A stretch of 64,000 bases of DNA, from positions 13,454,001-13,518,000 of the forward strand of contig CM070511.1 of assembly GCA_036346375.1 (NCBI GenBank). Direction: 5' to 3'. A program made the position numbers and the translations under genes. Of the stretch, positions 9,086 to 21,263 are shown piece after piece. Origin of the DNA: Guadua angustifolia (lineage: Eukaryota > Streptophyta > Magnoliopsida > Poales > Poaceae). The notes under the pieces were generated by a model, which worked only from the letters and a program-made list of their open reading frames with translations, did no database searches and had not been told where the DNA came from. The first letter of the stretch is position 1; each line of letters starts with the position of its first letter.

Positions 9086-9910
9086 TCGACGCGCACTATT
9101 GCAAGTGTGCCTAAAGGTCGTCGGAGGTCAGAAGGTTCAGGCCAGAGATTGTCACATTATGCCTCGATAATGTCGGACACAACTCTTGCAATTTGGACAC
9201 CACTGTACTTAGTGTAGGATCAAGAATAACCGACTAGAGGGGGGTGAATAGGAGGTTTCTAAAAATTTTCTATTCTAATTTCAAGTTGCGAGATCACTAA
9301 GCACGAATTGCAATTTTAACACTTTTAATACCAAGCACTTCTAGTGATCACTAAATTATCCCAACTACTCAAGTATTCTAAATACAATTCTATACTATGC
9401 AAGATGCTCAAATTGCTTGAATTATAACTTTACTCAAGAGAATAAGAAATGCAAACCACAATTGATGAACACAAGGATTTATCCTGTGGTCTCGAAGACT
9501 TGTCGGTCTTCCCTACTCCACGTTGAGGTGACTTGAACTTCTTCAAGCCGGCTCCACCCGCTTGAGCCTTCCTCAATCATTCATGGTAGCTCTTCCCCAC
9601 TCCGGATAGATGAGCTCCTTGCCTTTACAACCAATCGGTCTTCTCACAAGCTTCCTTGAGAAGATCATTGATTTCTCATGTCTCCAAACCATCTAGGAGG
9701 CGATAACCTCCAAGAGTAATAAGTCTTGACGCTTGCTTGGGGTCTAATTAAGTGTCTAAAGGCTCAAACTAAATGCAACACTCAAATTCTCTCCTCACTT
9801 GCTTTAAATAAGAATTGAATGCACTAAAGGGACGAGAAACCTGTGAAACCATGTGCTGAAAAATTGGCATTGCAAAGTGATTGTGATTATGGCATGTGTG
9901 GTGCTTGTGC

Positions 9911-10130
9911 ATATGCTGGTGATAGCATGTTGATGGTTTTGCTTGATGCAACGCGCTCGTGTGAGTGGTTGCATGGATTGACTTTGAGTCAAGTCGTGGA
10001 CTTGTGCTCAGATTTGTTTGATATGCTGGTGATAGAATGATGATGGTTTTGCTTGATGCAACGCACTCGTGTGAGTGGTTGCATGGATTGACTTTGAGTC
10101 AAGTCGTGGACTTGTGCTCGGATTTGTTTG
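9911..10130 (+). repeat. 110-bp tandem duplication in the 5' LTR of A
   Basis: 9911-10020 and 10021-10130 both start ATATGCTGGTGATAG and end CTCRGATTTGTTTG, with only a few differences. The 3' LTR of the same element has one copy (from about 29730), so the duplication arose after insertion. Confidence 0.9.
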
Positions 10131-10426
10131 TTTGTTTATTCATGTGCAGGTGTTACTCGAGGGCGAACGTGGTCGATGACGGGACCAGAACTAAGGTTCG
10201 GGACTAGGTTCAGGGAGGAATCGAGGTCTTGGCGGTCAAGAATGTCATGCGGGATGTTCAGGCTAAAGAACATGTACATGGAGGCTGGTTAGTCACGCAT
10301 TTACAGCATGTTGGCTATACATACGTGCAAGAGTTGTTTTTGGCCATGTTGGGCCAGGTTGAGATGTATATGAACTCTTTCCATGTGGGAAGTGGAGTTG
10401 TATTCTATCTCTTTATGTTTGCTCTG

Positions 10427-10434
10427 TATAAATA
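10427..10434 (+). promoter_or_regulatory. TATA box in the 5' LTR of A
   Basis: TATAAATA in the context GCTCTGTATAAATAGGGGGA is repeated exactly in the 3' LTR (30135-30142). It marks the U3/R region of the LTR. Confidence 0.7.
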
Positions 10435-10636
10435 GGGGGAGGTGTCTCCTGTTTATGTAGAGAGTCAGGTTTTAGGGTTGTACTCTTTTGTTTGAAGTAC
10501 TGTTAGACAAAAAGAAGTAAAATATGTTTCTTACGACTCGAGTGTCATGTGCATTGCGGCGAGGGCTTTTCCAGCGTCTGGATTTTGAGTCGCTGATTGC
10601 TTTCGACGTTGTGGCTACATGCAACTGCAAGCTTTA

Positions 10637-13600
10637 TGTAACACCCCGGCACCCCGAGCCCCGAATGTTACACCCTCTAGCACTAACAATTACAAATCGC
10701 TAAGAATAAATATTAGCAAAGCAAGCGAACAACTAGGAGGTTGTCGAATTTATTAAAAATTCCGGTAGCACCTCCCCTAAAACTAGGACATCCACTCAGC
10801 AGACAAAAAACATTTGCAGTTATATGATATCATTCTAGCAGGTCTTTAGTTAACCAATCACACATCCAATAGAAATTAATAAACTCCACCACATAATTAT
10901 TACAGGACAGGGACTTATTAAATATAACCACAAACAACCTTTTACAAGAATTTTTCACGAGCTAGTAAGATCAGAACTATAAATTAACATGATGGAACGG
11001 TGATGATGCAAACGTGATTGTGCTACTATCCCCATCCATGTATGCCGGCTTCAATACACCTACAAACATTAAATAACAAGCGTGAGTTCAAACTCAGCAA
11101 AGTACACGAGAATAACAATTCCAATTTATCGTAAGTAAAACAAGAGCTTGACCATAAGAGCAAGTATTACAAATGAAGCAACATCCGGACAATACGTATT
11201 TATACCCATTTAAAGCAATAACTTGACCATACCAAAAATCACCGCAATCAAGTCATCAACTTGATAATAAAACCATTCAATGCCCAAGAAGCATCACTTG
11301 ACTCTAAACCACAACGTCTCCCAACTCAACCACCCCTTGTTGCAACTCAAACCATTTTCATCAATTTTATTTGAATTCATAACTCAACTTCACTCCGCGA
11401 TATTCATACAACATAATTAGCAAGGCAATGAAATGCGCTAATTCATCAAATTCAATTCAATCTCCCCTTTTGGGTTGAGTCCACGACTCAACCTTCCTTT
11501 ACCATAATCGCAACCTATATGATATACCATTTACCACAAAACTCATTATTAAAGATGCAATGCACATGAATATTGTTTTCGATGCACTTACCGGTACCGA
11601 GTGCCCACCCATCGGTGTGCACCCTCACGTCCCTTCCATCCCGTGGAAGGTGCCTACTCTTACTGTCTCGCTCCCATTCACCTCAATGAATGAGACTACG
11701 AGGTAGGACTTTCGTGTTCACTACATGTGAACACAAATGCCCGCATCAGTATGGGTCGCCTCTTCCTTTAATGAATGCACAATGAAATTACATGAATGAA
11801 ATGTAACCTTTCATTCATTGCCAACACCAACATAACCATAATCACATACATAAACATAGCCAATTCTCACATTCATAAGTTGTCAGCGGTACTAGTCTAA
11901 TCAGATTCAACAATAAGACATGGCAACGCATTACAGCGTTTCTGTCATGCAATTAACGCAATTCATTTCAAACTACATTCATAATCATCTAATCGATTCG
12001 CACACATACTCAATTCCATTCCTTAGACGGGGCACAGTTAAGTACAACTCTTGTAAATTAACCACGAGTATCTATGTACCCCATACTCGCTACTCACTGC
12101 AATATTAACAAAGGTACAGTAAACTCACTGAGATTAAGGCTTACTAGTGACCACTCGAATCCAGTAGCTAATCACGTCCTCGAAGGGACGATCACCAATA
12201 TAACTGATACTTGCCACAATCAATAGAAATTAGCCATGAACAGATAAATAACAATGAACAACTCAATTAGGAACACAACTCGATGTACTTGCCTTTACCG
12301 ACGCATGTGGTAACTCAGGGTCGAGACCACCCCCGAAGACACTCTCCCTGAAAAACAACGTTGCACACAAAAAACAATGAAAAACCGACTCAGAGAAACA
12401 TTGCTTAACACTTCCACACTTTAATCCCAAAATAGTCCAAATTCCAACTAACGAAATTCCGGACAGCCGACACTGAAAATGTCGTAACTTCCAAACGAAT
12501 AAACCAAAAAGGGTGAGCTCATGCTATAAACGATTGCAAGAGATAAATCTACGACTTTTTCTACAGCCGACCGATCGGAAAATGCACCGATTAATCTCAG
12601 ATTTGCGACGAACAGCAGACAAACGCAATTTAACTCGATCTGGATAGCATACACCAAAATGAGCATAACTTTCGCATGAATTAATGAAAATGGTTGATTT
12701 CAGTCTCTAATTAAAGACAAGAACCATATCTACGCTTTTCTCCACATGCGGCCGACCGGGAAATGAATCTAGAATTTTCAAACAGCAGTTCTAATAGTGG
12801 ACAAAAATCTGTCTGAAATAGAAAAGTCCAAATTACTCTAGTCTCTCCATTTCCCCAACCCCCAACAACTCAACATCATGAATCCTAGCTAAGCATTAGC
12901 ACAAACACCTTGCATGCAAGCAATTAAATCCCCAAATTCCTTGGGTTTTACCTCAAACCTTACTCATGGAGGAAAGAGCAAGGTGGAGAAGGTGCTAGGT
13001 TGGAAAAGGAATTGCCGGCGCCGGTGGGGAGGAGCCGACCGGGGGAGGCGCGCACGGGCGGCGGCGTAGCTAGGCGACTTTGGAGGCGGCGGCTGGAGGG
13101 AGGCGACGGCTGGAGGGAGGCGACGGTTGGAGGGAGGCGACGGCACCAGCGAGGAGGAGCCGGCCGGGCGGTGCAGCCGGCCGGGAGGAGGCGCAGGAGG
13201 GAGCCTGGGGCGGCGCCAGGACTAGAGTCGGGAGGGAGACGCTAGACGCATGCGTGCCTGGGAAAAGAAAAGGAGGCAGCTGGGGCTTGGAAAAAAAAAG
13301 AACGACTGGCTCCTCTGGATGAAGTAGGCTTAGTGTTAGGGGAAAAATGAAGACCCTTCAAAAACTAAAATCCAACATTAAGCCCTTAGAGCGAATCAAC
13401 TAATTTCAATTCTTGGCGCGAAACGATAATTAACAAGAAAAACAAATTTGTCGCCAAACTAAACTGCTCGGACGAAGCACCCCTTTTTCGAAGAAGCTTA
13501 AGAAAGAATTCCAAAACTTTAATAAAAACTGCAAATTGCTCGACAACACTACTTATCTCCCACCAGAAAAAATATTCAAAAATTAAGAAGACAAAAAAAA

Positions 13601-13642
13601 ACAACACCGACCAAAACCCTAGGCAAAGCTTGCAGTATTACA
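10637..13642 (-). mobile_element. Solo LTR F1, 3.0 kb (TSD CTTTA)
   Basis: It begins TGTAACACCCCGGCACC and ends GCAGTATTACA, between CTTTA copies at 10632-10636 and 13643-13647. The intact LTR of element A reads straight across this site (GCTTTAGCACC), which proves the insertion. There is no internal or coding region. The family recurs as F2 (49119-55323) and F3 (58302-61366). Orientation is inferred from the leader-like GC-rich block near one end, which reads as a transcript start on the - strand. Long LTRs with TGTAACACCC termini are common in grass Gypsy chromoviruses, so that origin is likely but unproven. Confidence 0.9.
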
Positions 13643-14462
13643 CTTTAGCACCTTCAGGCTCCCTGGCTACTAGAAGTGTTTCACGTGCATGCTAGAAGAC
13701 CTGCGCTAATTTGGTTCATTGTTGATTCGCGTTTTTCCGTCATTTGTTGCTTCAATCATCTTGCAAAGGTAATATTTCTTCATCCGTAGATCTGATCGAT
13801 TTGATTTTTCTTGAGTTAGATTTATAATTGAATCTAGTTTCTATAGTTAAAATTTCACATCGATCTAATGGTTGGATCTTCAAAAATTATTGTTTTAGTC
13901 AATGTGTGTCAGTCTGCTCGCCCGACTCCTCTCGTGGTCGCCCAGATTCAGTCATCTTGCAAAGGACATAACTTTAGATCCGTAGATCTGATTGACTTGA
14001 TTCTTTTTGTGTTAGCTGTGGAATTGAGTCTGGTTTCTACAATTAAAATTTCACATCAATCCAATAGTGGGATCTCTAGGAATTTCTATTTTTATGAACT
14101 AGTCGCCAGTCTGCTCGTCTGGTCGCCTGGTCACCCAAACTGCTCGCCCAAGTGCTCTACTGGTCGCCCAAGTGCCCAAACTGGTTGTCTAAGTGCCCTC
14201 TTGTCGCCTGAGACTACTATATTGTCGCCTGATCGCTTCATCGGTCTCTGGATCGGTCTCATCGGTCTCCCACTGTAAACTGGTCTCTCAACTGTGTGAA
14301 CTGGTCTCCTAACAGTTTGCCGTCTGCATGAACTGGTCTCCAAGCAATTTGAGTTTAAATTAGGGTGTGTTAGAAAAACAAAGTTCAAAAATTTGATTTT
14401 AGCTTCCGCATAATCATTCACCCCCCTCTGATTGCTATATTAGTATATTTCGATCCTACAAG

Positions 14463-14475
14463 TGGTATCAGAGCC
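14463..14475 (+). other. Primer-binding site of element A
   Basis: TGGTATCAGAGCC, two bases after the LTR end, is the canonical initiator tRNA-Met site of Copia elements. Confidence 0.9.
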
Positions 14476-14522
14476 TAGTTCTTTTTCTAATTAATCTTAA
14501 CTAGTGATTAGAAACCGTAGCG

Positions 14523-16730
14523 ATGGATAGGTTTTCGACAAAACCTTGTGTTTTCGATAGTGTTGATTTTCAATTTTGGAAAGCAAAGATGGAGGCATAC
14601 ATTCAGGCTCAGGGCTTTGCAATCTGGGAGAAGGTATACAAGCCATATCAAGTTCTTGAGAATGATGAAGTCAATGACACCAATTGAGCACATGTTGAAG
14701 CAAACAGCAAAGCACGAAATTTGATCATCCAAGGATTGGGAAGAAGTGACTTCGACCGCGTGATCCATCTCAAGTCTGTATATGAGGTATGAAAATCTCT
14801 TTGTGATTGTCATGAGGGATCTAACACTATCAAAGAGGTTCGTCAGGATAATATAAGAAAGAATACATGCAATTTGAGATGAAGCCTGGTGAGTCACTAG
14901 ATGATTTCTTTGCATGTTTCAATAAGATTCTTAGCAATTTACGTGTTGTTGGGGTTTTCTTCGATGAAGCTACTAATGCTAGACAATTACTTGGTGCATT
15001 AGACATGTCTATTTGGGAGATAAAAGTTACATCCATTAGAGAATCTACTGTCATGAGTGAACTACTGTAGATGTTCTTTTCTCTAAATTAAAAACTCATG
15101 AATTGGATGTTCTTGCCAGGAAGAATGATCATAAATCAATTGCATTGACCTCCCAATCTAGCATGTCTCAGAATAATGCTTCTTCAAGTTTTGCTTTGTC
15201 TTCCTTGTCTTCAGTAACTGATGAACAGATTGAAGAATTTCCTGAAGAAGACTTGGCACTACTCTATTTTCATTTTAATAAAGCTTTGCAGAATGTGAGA
15301 ATGAGGAAGAGAGTTGATGGTGGTCCTCCAAGATGCTATGAGTGTGGTGATTTCAACCACATTCGTTCAAATTGTTCTAAACTTGCAGATAAAGCATCAA
15401 GGGAGGAGAAGGACAAGGACAAAAGAAAAGAGAAGAAGAAGTTCTCTCCAAGCGATAGAAAGAAGAAGAGCTTCATCAACCGTAAAGTTGTTCACCGAAT
15501 CCTTTCTGCTCTTGAACAAGTCAATTTGAGCGATGTGGATTCGGAGAGCAGTGAAGATGACACAACAGCTCCAAGCAAGCGTAAATTGACAGGGTTGTGT
15601 CTCATGGCTAGAAGTGATAAAAGCTTCACTGAGGACGATCATGACAGCGACTTTAATGAGGTAGAACCTTCTTACGATGAATTAGCTATTGCTGTTGCTC
15701 GTCTTGGTAAATTGCTTGATAAACACGACAAGAAAATTAAGAAACATGATGTTGTTGTGGAATCTTTGAATGCTGAAATTGCTAGACTTAAATCTTTGAT
15801 TCCTAATGATGATGCTTGTAAATCATGTGACTTAATTTACACTGAGCTCACTTCACTCAGAAAAGAACATGCTTCTTTGGTTGAGCAAGTTAATGCTGAA
15901 AAGAAGAAAAATGCGAAACATATTAAAAATGCTAGCTGTTCAACTACTGATTTGCATGATTCAACTCCATGTTCTAAATGCTCCATTCTAGAATTAAAGT
16001 TGCATGATGCAAATGCTAGGGTTTCTCAAATGACAGATACTCTGCTCACTCGTGAGGTTCTTTCATGCTCAACTTGTCGCAAGCAAAAAGGAAAAGTGGA
16101 CGTTCTCTGTAATAATTGTTTAACTCTTTCACGAAAGGTTGATTATTTGAAAAAAAATCTTTGGAACGTTTCACTAAAGGAAAGAAAAACATAAACATGA
16201 TTTTGGATCAATCAAGAGTCAGCACTCATAACAAAGGTTTAGGTTTTGATTCTTATGCTCGTCATAAATCACATGCTCCCACTGTTGTTAAGGCACTTGA
16301 AAGTGGAAAATTTGAAATTGTCAATGAGCCTAAGAAAATTGTTTTTAAGTCTGTTGGTGTTTTGCCTTCTACTGTGATGAATGCAAATGTTGCTTCTGCT
16401 TCTAAAGCTAAATATCATGTTAAGTACACTTACACTCATTGTGGTAGAGATGAACATTTAGTAGATTTTTGCTTTAGACTAGCCAAACAGCAAAAGAAAG
16501 AAAAGACTAAGACTAGATCTAATTTCAGGAAGGCACATTTTACTCCTCATTTTGTGCCTAGGGTGATGCAAACACCTTTTGTTGCAAGAAACACGGGAAA
16601 AGGCAAAATTGATTCTGTACACAAGCATTCTCGTGTTGTGCCTACTCGTCGTGTGTCTCAGTACTGGATTCCTAAACATCTTATTTCTAACCCCAGTACC
16701 GAGGCCTTGACATTTTCTGTTTTTATGTAG
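14523..16730 (+). pseudogene. gag of element A (SIRE-like Copia), interrupted
   Basis: Translation would start at ATG 14523 (MDRFSTKPCVFDSVDF). The N-terminal gag region contains FWKAKMEAYIQAQGFAIWEK, and a TGA stop breaks it in the NDTN*AHVEANSKARN region at about 14685. Another break lies at about 14790. A long open stretch (15103-16194) carries a CCHC zinc knuckle CYECGDFNHIRSNC at about 15335-15380. A Lys-rich linker, an acidic segment and a coiled coil follow. A one-base frame change near 16165 leads to a second knuckle-like motif (CGRDEHLVDFC) and the SQYWIPKHLISNPS motif typical of this gag type. Gag forms the particle; this copy cannot make a full product. Confidence 0.8.
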
Positions 16731-16754
16731 GCTTCTCGCGCGAGGAAGGAGAAC

Positions 16755-16920
16755 TTTTGACTAGTTGATTCCGCATGCTCACGCCACATGTCCGGTGATA
16801 AAAATTAGTTCTCCTCCCTCACTCGTGCATCTCGTGCTAAAAGTGTTACTTTTGGAGATGCATCTTCCACTTCTGTTGTGGCAAAAGGTAGAGTGAAGGA
16901 CAGCTACTACATCTTGACAC
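16755..16920 (+). pseudogene. Protease remnant of element A
   Basis: LVDSACSRHMSGDKN at 16761-16805 is the active-site region of a Copia aspartic protease (D-S-A variant of DSG). SVTFGDASSTSVVAKGRVKD follows. Stops close the frame, and the integrase that should follow is absent. Confidence 0.7.
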
Positions 16921-17159
16921 GGTTGGACCTTCTCGAATTCAATCTTTTGGAGGCAAATGGTACAGAGGCATATGTTTAGGGGGAGAGTATCTTTCTTGAT
17001 GATGATGATGATGTTGATTCCTACTGCACAACCAACTGTAGCAACTTTGCCACCTACCACTACATCACCTACAGCTGAGCATCCTCAAGCCACAACATCA
17101 TCTGCATATGCTGAAAATGAAGAAGGAGAAGGAGAAGTTTATGATGTTGCAGCTCCTTT

Positions 17160-18128
17160 GCACATTCAAAGAAGACATCCACCTGAACAGATAATTGGAT
17201 ATTTAGATGAGAGAGTCACCCGATCCAGAAACCATGAGGAAGGAATTTGAGATGAGTATGACGGGTGAGTTAACTTACTTTTTGGGACTGCAAATCAAAC
17301 AAACGAAGGAAGGTACTTTTGTTCATCAAAGTAAGTACACAAAAGATTTGCTTCGCCGCTTTGGGATGGAAAACTGCAAGCCAATCTGACACCCATGGGA
17401 GGCACTTGCACACTTGATCCGGATGAAGATGGTGAGATGGTTGATCAAAAGGAATATAGAAGCATGATAGGTTCTCTGTTATATCTCACTGCATCAAGGC
17501 CGGATATTGAATTTACTGTGTGCTTGTGTGCTCGCTTTCAAGCTTCCCCACGTGTTTCACATCGACAAGCTGTCAAGCGGATTTTCAGGTATCTCCATGG
17601 TACTCAAGACTTTGGCATATAGCTTTCTGCTTCCTCATGCATTAGTTTAAGAGCATTCTCTGATGCTGATTTTAGAGGTTGTAGAATTGATAGAAAAAGT
17701 ACATCTGGTTCATGTCACTTCTTGGGTAATTCTCTTATTGCCTGGTCATCTAGAAAACAATCTTCTGTTGCACAATTAACTGTTGAATCTGAATATGTGG
17801 CTGCTGCTAGCTATTGTTCTCAAATTCTTTGGATAGTAGCTACACTTAAAGATTATGGGGTTAATTTGGATAGTGTTCCTCTTTGTGTGATAACACTAGT
17901 GCAATATGCATTGCTAAGAACCCTGTGCAACATTCTAGAACAAAACATATTGAGATCAGATTTCACTTTCTTAGAGATCATGTAGAAAAGGGAAATATTG
18001 TGCTTCAACATGTGGATACTGAACATCAATTGGCAGACATCTTCACAAAACCTTTGTCTTCTTCTCGTTTTGCTTTTATTCAGGGAGAACATGGGTTGGT
18101 TCATCCAATGGGATTTTTTTTAGGGGGG
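17160..18128 (+). pseudogene. RT C-terminus and RNase H of element A, with internal deletion
   Basis: The pre-RT segment HPPEQIIGYLDERVTRSR (17175-17230) is joined directly to KEFEMSMTGELTYFLGLQI (17232-17295), which normally lies after the YVDD catalytic motif. The polymerase core is therefore deleted. SLLYLTASRPDIEFTVC (17470-17525) and the RNase H-type region AFSDADFRGC, then SSRKQSSVAQLTVESEYVAA, follow. A frameshift near 17885 leads to RTKHIEIRFHFLRDHVEKG and TKPLSSSRFAF. The frame ends in the polypurine tract where element C inserted. Confidence 0.85.
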
Positions 18129-18129
18129 G

Positions 18130-19529
18130 TGTAGGATCGGATGGCGACAATCAGAGGGGGGGTGAATGATTGAGCGGAAGATAAAATCAAAATTTTCTTG
18201 ATTCACAAAACCCCCTAAATTAATTATGAAATATTGCTCTCGGTTTCAACAAAAACAGAGTAACAGACGTTCACCAAAATCGTAATTCCTGAAGATCCAA
18301 CCGTTGGATTGACGTGAAATTTTAACTGTATAAATTAGATTCAGATCCGAAACTAACGCAACAAGAATCACCTCAAACCCTAATTATGAGATTAAACAAA
18401 ATCTACAAGGAAATAACCAATCAAACTTTTAAGATCAATTACTAGATGCCCTAGCAATATTTTGGATGGATCAAATCAAAATTATCATGGTGAAAACGTG
18501 AATCAATCTGAAATCAAAAACAGGCATGCAAAGCGGAGAACTGAAAAAAAATAAACGAAAATACTGTAGCAATTGAGATTACTGTAGCACGCGGGTACTG
18601 TAGCGCCGAAGTTGCTGCTGTGCTCGGCCGTTTCCTTTTCGCCGCCAGGTGCATGCAAGCGATCTTCAAGTCGTTCATGCAAGGGAATTATCTAGTAGTC
18701 ATTCAAGGACATGTCCAGCACGACTCCTTGATTTTTCTTCACGCTGCAACGCTCAGCCTTCCCAGTGCTTCAGCGCAAGACGCTTGCAGTCGCCAGGAGC
18801 ACTCGACGCCAGGTGCTAGGACCTCCCGCCGCCGGTACTCACGCCACCAGGAAAGTTCTCGCCGGAAGCAAAACAAGCGTCGCATCAAAAACGGCTGCCG
18901 CCGCCCAAAAGCCTCAATTTCATTGATTAGGTTTCCAGGGTTTTTTATACAACTCAAAACCCTAACACATGTATGCATATCCACTTGACCCAATAACACA
19001 TGGCCCAATATATGCATACAACCCAAAATTCACACATGCACGCGTACGGCCCGCCTGCCGCACTCACGTGACTAACCAGCCTTCGTGTGCATCGTTCTCT
19101 AGCCCGAACGTCCCGCATGACATCCTCGACCACCAGGACCTCGATTCCTCTCTGAACCTAGTCCCGAACCTCAGTTCCTCCATGAACCTAGTTCGGTCCC
19201 GCATCGACCACGTTAAGCCCTCGAGCAACACCGCACACCTAATAAACAAACAACGATCCGAGCACAAGTCCACGACTTGACTCAAAGTCAATCCATGCAA
19301 CCACTCACATGAGTGCATTGCATCAAACAAAATCATTAATCAATCATAATTATGCTAAATGATCCGGTGCTACTACCCCTAGGCCGGTAGCACTAGGAAA
19401 AGCAACCAACACTCAAATTGCTTCAATTTGAAGATCCAATTCAAATCAAACTCAGTTTCAAATCAATCCAATCTCAAATCTTGTCAATTACTCATCACAC
19501 ACAAGGATAGACCTCCACATGGTCTTTCA
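18130..19529 (-). mobile_element. 3' LTR of element C
   Basis: The LTR has about 1400 bp. On the - strand it follows the polypurine sequence AAGGGGGAGAT (about 19530-19543). It carries an inverted repeat CCGGTGCTACTACC / GGTAGCACTAGG in U3 (19364-19397). Its first about 300 bp (in + reading) are homologous in reverse to the end of the LTR of element A. Confidence 0.9.
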
Positions 19530-19545
19530 ATCTCCCCCTTAATGA

Positions 19546-21263
19546 GTATATTGACAAACACATGAAAAGGCATAAGTATTGAGTTTGAAGAAAGAAAAGA
19601 AAGCAATTTGAATGCAAAGCCAAACTTGATCAAAGAAATAGATTTGAAGAACATGACCAAATTGGCAGCTTATGATCTATGAACGATAGCAAAGATTAAC
19701 AAAGATCATAAGAAAGAAGAATCAAGTGCAAAATGATGCCTTTTCTACGATTTCTCCCCCTTTTGACAATATAGGCATCAAGGTGACATTTTCTTTTCTC
19801 CCCCTTTTTTTTGTTGTTTTTATGCAAGTCATGCAGCCTAAGGGAGCTTTGAAGATTATCCATGTGATCAACAAGACAAGTTATGACACCAAGTTAAGTT
19901 ATGGCAAAAAAATAGACTAAGCTAAGGCATGTCCAAGTGCAAATAATCATTTTGCTAGCAAGATTTAATTAAAACCATGTCATTTTTAGCATGATTGAAC
20001 ATGAGCAACACTTGTCATTAGGTTCAAAACTAGAAGCAAAGCCATTCAAAGGATCAAATGGAAAACCTAGAGTTCAACCTACTCAACACTTTGGGGAATC
20101 TAGAAGTACACACAAGGTCCTTCGAGCCTTTTTTTCATTGTATGCAAATTTTTCTTTGAATCTTTGAAAGACATAGCGGGGTGCAAATGTTTGACATTAT
20201 TTGCATTCTTTACCCACATATGTTTTTTTTTGTATTTTTAAAGCAATTGACTCAAGCCATAATCGATCATCTCAAGAGGGACTCTTAAGAGAATGATCTT
20301 GGTCATACACAACACATTCCAAGTTCATCTCAAGTGCAATGAGAAGCCGTCTTGTGAATGTGAGGTGTTGAGTCTAATGCGCTAAAAAGAGTCAATTTTG
20401 CTTCACTTTCATTTTAGCATTTTCATGTTAAGCTAGTGAAGGACTCAAGTATGGATCAAACAAGATTCACCCAAGTTGCTATAGGGACTCTAAAGAATTC
20501 TAGAATTTCACAAATCATGGCAAATACACCTAGAGAAGAAACTTAGCAAGTAAACGCAACATGTTTTATCAAGTTTTTCTTTTAACGCTCATTTTTCAAT
20601 TTTTATAAGCTTAGCAAGATAAATGAACTTGGACATATCTAAGCAAGTAATTTTCTTCATAATATAGCATGGTGTATAAAATGAAACATGGATCATGTGC
20701 ATAATAGACAAAGCTCATAAAATGAAAAATCAAGTCTATATGCAATGTATGAGACAGATTTTTAAACTCCCCCTCAACATGTGATTTCATTTTAAGCACA
20801 AATCTGGTTCAAATTGAGTTATTAGCAAGATTAAGCTCAAGAAAGATCGAAAAGAACTCAATTAAAGCCAGAAACACAGAATGGAGGGAAGAAGTCAAGA
20901 AACTGCGAACTGGGTGGCTATAGAGTATAGAAAAGATGGTAGAGAACACTACAGCTCAAACTCGCTCTCATCTTCCCCAATGACTGACAAAGGAAAGCTA
21001 GCTCTCAAACTCCAAACCAGAGCAAACACAGCACTGTCTACCAGGGGCCCAACACTGCTAGACCTACAAGACGTGAGTGAGCTCAACCGAGAAGAAGAAG
21101 AGAATAGCATCCTAAAGCATAAGATGAGAGGACCATGCCGAGGCATGCCAAGTCTAGGTGAAGTGAACTCGTAACTCTAAGGAATAAAACCCATAAGCAC
21201 CCAGAGCAATACAAAAGGAAAAACTGAAATAAAATATAATACATAATATCTGATCAGCTCCCC
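19546..21263 (-). other. Non-coding 3' region of element C
   Basis: About 1.7 kb between the RNase H stop and the polypurine tract, rich in AAGGGGGAG-type tracts on the - strand. Short ORFs such as 20881-21174 (+) show no motif. A long 3' untranslated region is usual for this Copia group. Confidence 0.6.

Larger units (their letters stand above)
9842..14460 (+). mobile_element. 5' LTR of element A, split by solo LTR F1
   Basis: It starts TGTGAAACCATGTGCTG and ends TTTCGATCCTACA, directly before the primer-binding site. Without F1 and one CTTTA copy it is about 1.6 kb and co-linear with the 3' LTR at 29644-31204. It contains TATAAATA at 10427-10434 and a 110-bp tandem duplication that is absent from the 3' LTR. 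Confidence 0.9.

Noticed and set aside
12964..13322. GC-rich ORFs encoding Arg/Gly- or Pro/Ala-rich proteins
   Set aside because: They fall in the GC-rich leader block of solo LTR F1, are open on both strands, and are not conserved in frame in F2 or F3.
18130..19529. This segment as the 3' LTR of element A
   Set aside because: It follows A's polypurine tract, but it is in reverse orientation to A's 5' LTR. Its true partner is 27206-28581 with TSD GGGGG, and A's own 3' LTR is at 29644-31204.
20881..21174. 97-codon + strand ORF in element C
   Set aside because: It lies in the non-coding 3' region of C, antisense to the element, with no motif and no homologue in A.
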